Shown: positions 58,338 to 64,000 of the stretch, piece by piece
Position numbering within the stretch: the stretch's first letter is position 1
Layout: every line of letters starts with the position of its first letter
Assembly: GCF_001025155.1 (NCBI RefSeq)
Contig: NZ_AP012322.1
Coordinates: forward strand, 434,001 to 498,000
Reading direction: 5' to 3'
DNA: 64,000 nt
DNA from: Bifidobacterium angulatum DSM 20098 = JCM 7096
GTDB taxonomy: Bacteria > Actinomycetota > Actinomycetes > Actinomycetales > Bifidobacteriaceae
Notes under the pieces: model-generated
What the model saw: the letters and a program-made list of their open reading frames with translations, nothing else
Databases searched by the model: none
Told to the model about the DNA's origin: nothing
Made by a program: the position numbers and the translations under genes

Positions 58338-59234
58338 ATGAAATTCACCATCAAACCGCTGAAAGCCGTTATCGCCGCATCCGCAGCGCTGATTATGGGT
58401 GCCTCCCTTGCTGCGTGCGGTCCGTCCGCGGCATCGCCGTCCGACGCGTCGTCGTCCGACAACACCACGGCATCCTCCAGCGCCAAGGCCCGTACCCTTG
58501 ACGAGATCAAGAAGTCCGGCGAACTCAAGGTCGCCGTGTTCTCCGACAAGGCGCCGTTCGGCTACGTCGACAAGGACGGCAAGAACGCCGGCTATGACAT
58601 CGTCTTCGCCGAGCGTCTCGCCAAGGATCTGGGCGTGAAGGTCAAGTACACCTCCGTCGATCCGGCCGCCCGTGTGGACGTGCTCACCTCCAACAAGGTG
58701 GACATCACCCTGGCCAACTTCACCGTGACCGACGAGCGCAAGGAGAAGGTCGACTTCGCCAAGCCATACATGAAGGTCGCGTTGGGCGTCGTGTCCCCGG
58801 AGAACGCCGAAATTACCGATGTGAGCCAGCTCAAGGGCAAGACCCTGATCATCGCCAAGGGCACCACCGCCGAAACCTACTTCGAGAAGAACCAGCCTGA
58901 CGTGAAGCTGCAGAAGTACGACCAGTACGCCGACGCCTACAACGCACTGCTCGACGGCCGCGGCGACGCCTTCTCCACCGACAACACCGAGGTGCTGGCC
59001 TGGGCCAAGTCCAACAAGGGCTTCAAGGTGGGCATCACCAAGCTGGGCGATGAGGACACCATCGCTCCGGCTGTGCAGAAGGGCAACAAGGAACTGCTCA
59101 ACTGGCTGAACGACGAGATCGTGAAGCTCGGCAAGGAGAACTTCTTCCACAAGGATTACGAGGAGACCCTGAAGCCGGTGTACGGTTCCGATGTCGATCC
59201 GGATGACATTGTGGTCGAGGGCGGCAAGCTCTGA
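58338..59234 (+). CDS. Polar amino-acid ABC transporter substrate-binding lipoprotein
   Basis: A 298-residue family 3 binding protein. The lipobox SLAAC has its Cys at about 29, followed by a Ser-rich linker. RTLDEIKKSGELKVAVFSDK near 52-71 and APFGYVDKDGKNAGYDIVFA near 72-91 are hallmark segments; RVDVLTSNKVDITLANFTVT near 112-131 binds the ligand alpha-carboxylate in relatives. It is the last gene of the operon, opposite to the liv order. Glutamate, glutamine, aspartate or cystine are possible ligands. Confidence 0.92.
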   Translation: MKFTIKPLKAVIAASAALIMGASLAACGPSAASPSDASSSDNTTASSSAKARTLDEIKKSGELKVAVFSDKAPFGYVDKDGKNAGYDIVFAERLAKDLGVKVKYTSVDPAARVDVLTSNKVDITLANFTVTDERKEKVDFAKPYMKVALGVVSPENAEITDVSQLKGKTLIIAKGTTAETYFEKNQPDVKLQKYDQYADAYNALLDGRGDAFSTDNTEVLAWAKSNKGFKVGITKLGDEDTIAPAVQKGNKELLNWLNDEIVKLGKENFFHKDYEETLKPVYGSDVDPDDIVVEGGKL

Positions 59235-59281
59235 CAATCGCCTGACCTGACGGCAACCTGCCGTCCGTCAATTCTGTTTCC

Positions 59282-59315
59282 AAGCCTTCCGTGGCATGTG
59301 CCGCGGGAGGCTTTT
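59282..59315 (+). terminator. Terminator of the polar amino-acid importer operon
   Basis: AAGCCTTCCGTGGC (59282-59295) pairs with GCCGCGGGAGGCTT (59300-59313) with a few wobbles and loop ATGT, followed by TTC. It separates the importer from the reductase gene. Confidence 0.75.
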
Positions 59316-59473
59316 CATATCCTGATAACCGTTCATAAAAAAGAATTATTGCGGTTTGCGCCTTCCATAAGAAGCGCATATAGCCACGCCGGCATTGACA
59401 AGGATGTTTCCCGATATCTTGTGGGTATTCGCTTGAAAACAACGAAAACCACAGGAGAGAGGAGACAGGGAAC

Positions 59474-60484
59474 ATGAAGTATGCGGTGATTGGCGCTGGC
59501 GGCATGGGCATCCAGTACGGCGTGCTGTTGCAGGAATTCGCGCACAAGGACGTCGATTTCATCGACACCTGGAAGCCGAACGTCGAGAAGATCCGCGAAC
59601 AGGGTGGTGCCTACGTGTCCCAGGACGGCGAAGACCGCCACCTGGTGCCGATCAACGTGTACTATCCGGAGGAATACACCGGCCAGCCGGATGTGTGGAT
59701 CGTATTCTTGAAGCAGATGCAGCTCGACGGCGTGCTCAAGCGCTGCGCCCACCTGTTCAACGACAAGCAGGTCGTGTTCTCCGCCATGAACGGCTACGGG
59801 CATTTCGAAAAGCTCAACGAATACTTCGTCAAAGACCGCATCTACGGCGGCACCGCGCTGATCGGCGCCTACGTGTACGGGCCGGGCGACTTCAACTTCA
59901 CCGGTGGCGCGCACGCCAAGGCCATGAACCTGTGCGCCTACGCCGACACCGTGACCGACACCGTGGCCGCAGCGGAACAGGAATTGTTCGAGGATTTCAA
60001 AGCCGCCACGCTGAACCCCACCATCGTGGACAACTTCATCGGCATGTGCATGGCGAAGATCGTGTTCAACTCCGTGCTCAACACGCTGTGCACCATGTAC
60101 CAGATCCGATTCGGCGAATTCCATGCACACCCCGACGCGCGATGGCTCACCGAACAATTGGTGGACGAAGCCTACAGCGCGGCAGAGGCAGCCGGATACA
60201 AGCTGCTCGACACCCGTGAGACGGAAGTCGCAACCATTCTGCACACCGCCGGAGTCGCGCATCCGCTGCACTACCCGTCCATGTACCAGGATCTGACCAA
60301 AGGCCGCCCAACGGAAGTCGACTACATCAACGGCTATATCGCCAAGGTAGGCCGGGAACACGGCTACGTGTGCAAACTGCACGAATTCCTGACCCGCGAG
60401 GTTCACCTGGCGGAACACGCATTCGCCCTTCACCATCCCGACATCGTCGCCCAAGCCAGGGCCGACGCCGAAGCCAGCAAATAA
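59474..60484 (+). CDS. Ketopantoate-reductase-family 2-keto acid dehydrogenase (PanE-like)
   Basis: A 336-residue NADPH-dependent reductase. The Rossmann motif AVIGAGGMGIQYG is at about 4-16. The family NGYGHFEKLNEYF and GGTALIGAYVYGPGDF segments are near 98-135, in the place of the usual N-G-x-x-x-x-E substrate motif. The C-terminal helical domain has KIVFNSVLNTLCTMYQIR near 194-211 and PLHYPSMYQDLTKGRPTEVD near 264-283, typical of PanE (S-M-x-x-D and E-x-x). It may make pantoate, but related PanE enzymes in lactic acid bacteria reduce branched-chain 2-keto acids. The setting between amino-acid importers and an aminotransferase favours the latter. ATG follows GAGAGGAGACAGG. Confidence 0.82.
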   Translation: MKYAVIGAGGMGIQYGVLLQEFAHKDVDFIDTWKPNVEKIREQGGAYVSQDGEDRHLVPINVYYPEEYTGQPDVWIVFLKQMQLDGVLKRCAHLFNDKQVVFSAMNGYGHFEKLNEYFVKDRIYGGTALIGAYVYGPGDFNFTGGAHAKAMNLCAYADTVTDTVAAAEQELFEDFKAATLNPTIVDNFIGMCMAKIVFNSVLNTLCTMYQIRFGEFHAHPDARWLTEQLVDEAYSAAEAAGYKLLDTRETEVATILHTAGVAHPLHYPSMYQDLTKGRPTEVDYINGYIAKVGREHGYVCKLHEFLTREVHLAEHAFALHHPDIVAQARADAEASK

Positions 60485-60534
60485 CGGACCGAGCAAAACT
60501 CCTGAATTTCTTACACGCACAGAGAGGGAACACC

Positions 60535-61410
60535 ATGACCATCACCATTCTGAAGAACGCCAACGGCATCAAACGAGCCGTCGCCGCCGTGCTCGCCGCG
60601 GCAACGCTGATCTCCGTAGCCGCCTGCGGCTCCGGCAACAGCTCCGCATCGAACGAATCACTCAACGCCTCCAAAGGCAAGATCACCAAGATCACCGTCG
60701 GCGTATGCCCCGGCCCATACGGCGACATGGTCGACAAGGTCATCGGACCGCTGCTCAAGGACGACGGCTTCGAGCTGAAAACCAAACTGTTCAACGACTA
60801 CGTGCAACCCGACAAGGCGCTCGCCTCCGGTTCCATCCAGGCCAACCTGATGCAACACATCAACTACCTGAACAAATTCACCAAAGACAACAACCTCGAC
60901 CTGACATCGCTCGGCCAGGTGCCGACGCTGGGCCTGGGCATCTACTCCAACAAATTCAAGTCCATCAAGGACATCAAGGACGGCTCCACCGTGTCCATTG
61001 CGGCGGACGGCTCCAACCTCGCCCGATCCCTCGGCGTGCTCGAACAGCAGGGGCTGGTGACGCTCAAGGGCGATATCGACTCCACCAAGGCATCTGTCAA
61101 CGACATCAAGGACAATCCGAAGAACCTCAAGATCAAGACGCTTGACGCGGCACAGCTCGCCCGTTCCGTCGACACCGTCGACGTGGCGCTCGTACCGGGC
61201 AACTTCGCGTGGGCCGCAGGACTCAAGCCATCCGAGGCACTCGCCATGGAGAAGCAGGACGAAGGCGTGATCAACGTGTTCGTGGTCAACACCAAGGACG
61301 CGAACTCCGACTTCGGCAAGGCCGTCAAGAAACTGCTCGTCAGCCAGGAATTCAAGGACGCCATCGCCAAGAGCGACTTCAAGGACTTCGGCAAGCCGAC
61401 CACCTGGTGA
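60535..61410 (+). CDS. metQ: MetQ/NlpA-family amino-acid-binding lipoprotein
   Basis: A 291-residue lipoprotein. The signal peptide ends ISVAAC (Cys about 25). ITKITVGVCPGPYGDMVDKV near 45-64 and NDYVQPDKALASGSIQANLM near 84-103 are characteristic of the NlpA/MetQ family. It binds methionine or a related amino acid outside the cell. The chosen ATG 60535 follows AGAGAGGGAAC; an upstream frame has no signal peptide. It begins a MetQ-MetN-MetI set. Confidence 0.88.
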   Translation: MTITILKNANGIKRAVAAVLAAATLISVAACGSGNSSASNESLNASKGKITKITVGVCPGPYGDMVDKVIGPLLKDDGFELKTKLFNDYVQPDKALASGSIQANLMQHINYLNKFTKDNNLDLTSLGQVPTLGLGIYSNKFKSIKDIKDGSTVSIAADGSNLARSLGVLEQQGLVTLKGDIDSTKASVNDIKDNPKNLKIKTLDAAQLARSVDTVDVALVPGNFAWAAGLKPSEALAMEKQDEGVINVFVVNTKDANSDFGKAVKKLLVSQEFKDAIAKSDFKDFGKPTTW

Positions 61411-61544
61411 TGCACGGTTCAGCCAAGTTCCATGATTGATGCGGATTGGTGGGTTCCTTGTGCAATACGCTACACGGGAAGCCCACCGATCCGTCAATCG
61501 GCAATCGACTTCACATTCATCGAAACTCATCGAAACGAGGGATA

Positions 61545-62633
61545 ATGAGCGTCATCGAACTGAACGATGTTTCGGTCACGTTCCACGAAGGCGGACGAAC
61601 CGTCGAAGCGGTCAAACATGTGAGCCTCAGTGTGGACAAAGGCGAGATATTCGGCATCGTAGGATTCTCCGGAGCCGGAAAATCCACACTGGTACGCACC
61701 ATCAACCTGCTGGAACGCCCGACCGAAGGCCAGGTGCTCATCGACGGCAACGACATCACCGGGCTTACAGGCGCACAGTTACGCGAACTGCGCAAGAACA
61801 TCGGGTTCATCTTCCAAGGCTTCAACCTGATCACCAACGTCACTGTCGGCAAGAACATCGAATTCGCGCTCAAAGCCGGCGGCTATCCGAAAGCGCAGTG
61901 GAACGAGCGCATCCGTGAACTGCTTACGCTCGTTGGGCTGGAAAACAAGATCGACAGCTACCCGTCGAGCTTGTCGGGCGGGCAGAAGCAGCGCGTATCC
62001 ATCGCACGCGCCCTGGCCAACAAGCCGGAAATCCTCCTGTGCGACGAGGCGACCAGCGCATTGGATCTCGAAACCACCGAAGGCATTCTGGCGTTGCTGC
62101 AGCGTATCAACCGCGAACTGGGCATCACCATCGTGTTCATCACCCACCAGCTGGATGTGGCCAAACAGATCTTCGACCGCGTGGCCGTCATGGAAAACGG
62201 CGTGGTCGTGGAACAGGGGAGTACCTTCGACGTGTTCAGCGCGCCGAAGCACCCGACCACCAAGGCGCTGGTGGAACGCTACCTTGGCATTCAGGTGCCG
62301 CCGCAGCTGGTGCCGTCGCTGCCGGCGGGCACCATCGTGGAGCTGCGATACAAGGGCGATGCCGCATTGGAACCGCTGATCAGCCAGGTGGCGCAGGATT
62401 ACGGTGTGAGCATCGACGTGCTGCACGCCAACGTGGAATACTTCGGTTCGCAGGCAATCGGCATTCTGATCGTGCTGGTCGCGGGCGACGGCAAGTCGTT
62501 GACGCAGGCGCTCGGCCAGCTAAGAACGCACGTGTACAGCTATCGCGAACTCGACCGCGAACAGTTGGCGGCAGCCGCAGGGGCCACGGAAAGCGCCGGG
62601 AACGCTGAATCCGCTGAAGCTAGGGAGGCATGA
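61545..62633 (+). CDS. metN: Methionine-type ABC transporter ATP-binding protein
   Basis: A 362-residue ATPase. Walker A GFSGAGKSTLVR is at about 39-50, signature LSGGQKQRVSIARAL near 142-156 and Walker B EILLCDEATSALDLET near 161-176. The C-terminal 90 residues (IVELRYKGDAALEPLISQVA near 263-282) form a NIL regulatory domain, found in methionine importers and used for feedback by internal methionine. Start ATG 61545 follows GAAACGAGGGATA. The stop overlaps metI (ATGA). Confidence 0.93.
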   Translation: MSVIELNDVSVTFHEGGRTVEAVKHVSLSVDKGEIFGIVGFSGAGKSTLVRTINLLERPTEGQVLIDGNDITGLTGAQLRELRKNIGFIFQGFNLITNVTVGKNIEFALKAGGYPKAQWNERIRELLTLVGLENKIDSYPSSLSGGQKQRVSIARALANKPEILLCDEATSALDLETTEGILALLQRINRELGITIVFITHQLDVAKQIFDRVAVMENGVVVEQGSTFDVFSAPKHPTTKALVERYLGIQVPPQLVPSLPAGTIVELRYKGDAALEPLISQVAQDYGVSIDVLHANVEYFGSQAIGILIVLVAGDGKSLTQALGQLRTHVYSYRELDREQLAAAAGATESAGNAESAEAREA

Positions 62634-63298
62634 TCGATATGGAAGAGACCTTGCAGATTCTTCAAGAGAATCTCGGTCAGGCATTGCTGGACACGGCCTA
62701 TATGGTCATCGTGTCGGCCGTGATCGGCGTGGTGCTGGGCACACTGGTGGCATTGCTGCTGTATTTGACCGAAAACCGTCTGTTCACACCCAATCATGCG
62801 CTGAACGTGATCGTCGGATTCATCGTCAACGCCATTCGCTCGTTGCCGTTCCTCATTCTCATGGTCGTGCTCATCCCAGTTGCCCAGTTCCTGCTCGGCG
62901 ACCCCTACACGCCGACCGGCGGCGCGATCTCCCTATCGATTGCGGCAGTACCGTTCTTCGCACGTATTGCGGAAAGCGCATTCTCCGAAGTCGACCCGGG
63001 TCTGCTGGAAGCCGCCATCTCCACCGGCGCCACCACACGGCAGATCATTGTCGATGCGGTATTCCCCCAAGCGCTGCCGTCGTTCATCCGCGGCGTGGTA
63101 CTCACCATCATCTCGCTGATCGGCTATTCCGCCATGGTCGGCACCATCGGGGCCGGCGGCATCGGCGACATGGCCATCCAATACGGCTACAACCGCTACG
63201 AAACCGGTGTGCTCGTGGCGATTGTGATCATCCTCATCGTCATCGTGCAGATCATCCAGTGGATCGGCGATGCCATCGCACGCAAAGTGACCCACTGA
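62630..63298 (+). CDS. metI: Methionine-type ABC transporter permease
   Basis: A 222-residue permease with five predicted helices. FIVNAIRSLPFLILMVVLIP near 64-83 and the loop SEVDPGLLEAAISTGATTRQ near 118-137 match MetI, and MVGTIGAGGIGDMAIQYGYN near 166-185 is the family signature. ATG 62630 overlaps the metN stop; ATG 62639 is possible. Confidence 0.93.
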   Translation: MIDMEETLQILQENLGQALLDTAYMVIVSAVIGVVLGTLVALLLYLTENRLFTPNHALNVIVGFIVNAIRSLPFLILMVVLIPVAQFLLGDPYTPTGGAISLSIAAVPFFARIAESAFSEVDPGLLEAAISTGATTRQIIVDAVFPQALPSFIRGVVLTIISLIGYSAMVGTIGAGGIGDMAIQYGYNRYETGVLVAIVIILIVIVQIIQWIGDAIARKVTH

Positions 63299-63381
63299 CG
63301 GGCGGCACGACGGCGCCAGTCGCGTGAAGTGCAGCCAAGTGATAGTGCCAATACAGCAGGTTGAGTAAGGCAGGTTTGTGT

Positions 63382-64000
63382 ATGACTTCGAATGTTTCCC
63401 CGGTCCCGTTCACCACGGTCGCCCAGTCCATTCCGCCGAACGTGTTCGCGGACATGGATCGCAAAGTGGCCGCGGCCGTGGCGGGCGGTGCGGATGTGAT
63501 CGACTTGGCGAAAGGCAACCCGGATGCGTTCCCCGCGGATTTTATTCGTGAAGTCGCCAAAAAGGGCGTGGACGACCCGGCGAACGCCAGGTATTCGCCG
63601 TTCGATGGCAAGCCGAGCTTCCTCAAGGCGGCGCAGGCGTGGTATCGCAATACGTATGATGTCGACCTTGATTGGAAGACGCAGCTGTTCGCCGTGGAAG
63701 GCGCGGTCGATGGCTTGGCCGCACTATTCGCGGTGCTCGTATCGCCTGGAGACGCCGTGGCCTACGCCGACCCCTACTACCCGTCATACCATTGCATGAC
63801 GGTAATGGGCAGAGCTGAGGAAATACTGTTGCCGTCACTGCCGGAACGCGGGTTCCTGCCTGACTTGGATGCGGTTCCTGCGGATACCTGGGATCGCGTG
63901 AAGGTGCTGATCCTGAACTATCCGAACAATCCGACCGGAGCGCAGGCGCCGCGAGGGTTTCTGGAACGTGCCATCGAACTTGCTCGCGAACACCGGTTCG
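63382..64000 (+). CDS. Class I/II aminotransferase (partial, runs off the window)
   Basis: The first 206 residues of a PLP-dependent fold-type I aminotransferase. VIDLAKGNPDAFP at about 40-52, ARYSPFDGKPSFLKAAQAWY near 69-88, the PLP-phosphate segment AVEGAVDGLAALFAVLVSPG near 104-123, YADPYYPSYH near 130-139 and LNYPNNPTGAQAP near 177-189 (Asn binds the PLP carboxylate side) are visible. The Schiff-base Lys lies beyond the window. It is co-directional with metQNI, 83 bases after metI. Substrate unknown; branched-chain, aromatic or sulphur amino acids fit the setting. Confidence 0.92.
   Translation, partial: MTSNVSPVPFTTVAQSIPPNVFADMDRKVAAAVAGGADVIDLAKGNPDAFPADFIREVAKKGVDDPANARYSPFDGKPSFLKAAQAWYRNTYDVDLDWKTQLFAVEGAVDGLAALFAVLVSPGDAVAYADPYYPSYHCMTVMGRAEEILLPSLPERGFLPDLDAVPADTWDRVKVLILNYPNNPTGAQAPRGFLERAIELAREHRF

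Overview
The window is chromosomal DNA of a Bifidobacterium. The 16S-23S-5S rRNA operon is bifidobacterial in character (the spacer has no tRNA gene, and high-GC actinobacterial signatures are present). The gene content agrees: xylose isomerase and xylulokinase, two GH43 enzymes, actinobacterial-type DapD, citrate synthase, and a PIF1-like helicase beside oligoribonuclease. The 16S sequence suggests the B. adolescentis/catenulatum side of the genus, but I cannot fix the species. No phage, insertion sequence, plasmid gene or CRISPR array was seen.

Region 1 (1-16.6 kb) is a xylo-oligosaccharide/xylose locus. It holds xylose isomerase, a GH43 glycosidase, a LacI regulator (minus strand), and a lipoprotein-permease-permease ABC importer. 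A second GH43 enzyme and a cytoplasmic sialate-O-acetylesterase-type esterase follow. Xylulokinase (minus) and a divergent ROK regulator close it. Logic: acetylated and substituted xylo-oligosaccharides are imported, deacetylated and cut inside the cell, and free xylose goes through XylA and XylB to xylulose 5-phosphate for the phosphoketolase pathway. Hairpins separate most cistrons of the importer operon. The flanks carry gene debris: carboxylesterase, sugar acetyltransferase, GGDEF and GH31 remnants.

Region 2 (16.7-32.2 kb) has a 921-residue predicted wall-anchored surface protein of unknown role and a tRNA-Ile with anticodon UAU. Next are rpmE-prfA-prmC, a complete branched-chain amino-acid importer (livJHMGF), a sugar O-acetyltransferase, a tsaC/Sua5-wecA-like pair and guaB.

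Region 3 (32.2-38.1 kb) is one complete rRNA operon with leader, spacer and terminator.

Region 4 (38.2-53.99 kb) has a PAP2 phosphatase, a truncated lacI pseudogene, orn, the PIF1-like helicase, a membrane-anchored polysaccharide deacetylase and a NarL-type two-component pair. It continues with proS, a cluster of DnaA-box-like sites ahead of an ssb paralogue, an M13 metallopeptidase, an HdeD-like membrane protein, map and gltA.

Region 5 (54-64 kb) has dapD, a serine esterase, a polar amino-acid ABC importer (two permeases, ATPase, lipoprotein) and a ketopantoate-reductase-family dehydrogenase. It ends with a MetQNI-type importer and a class I/II aminotransferase cut by the window end. These last genes lie in one direction and look like an amino-acid uptake, transamination and keto-acid reduction block, which is the most interesting functional hypothesis in the window.
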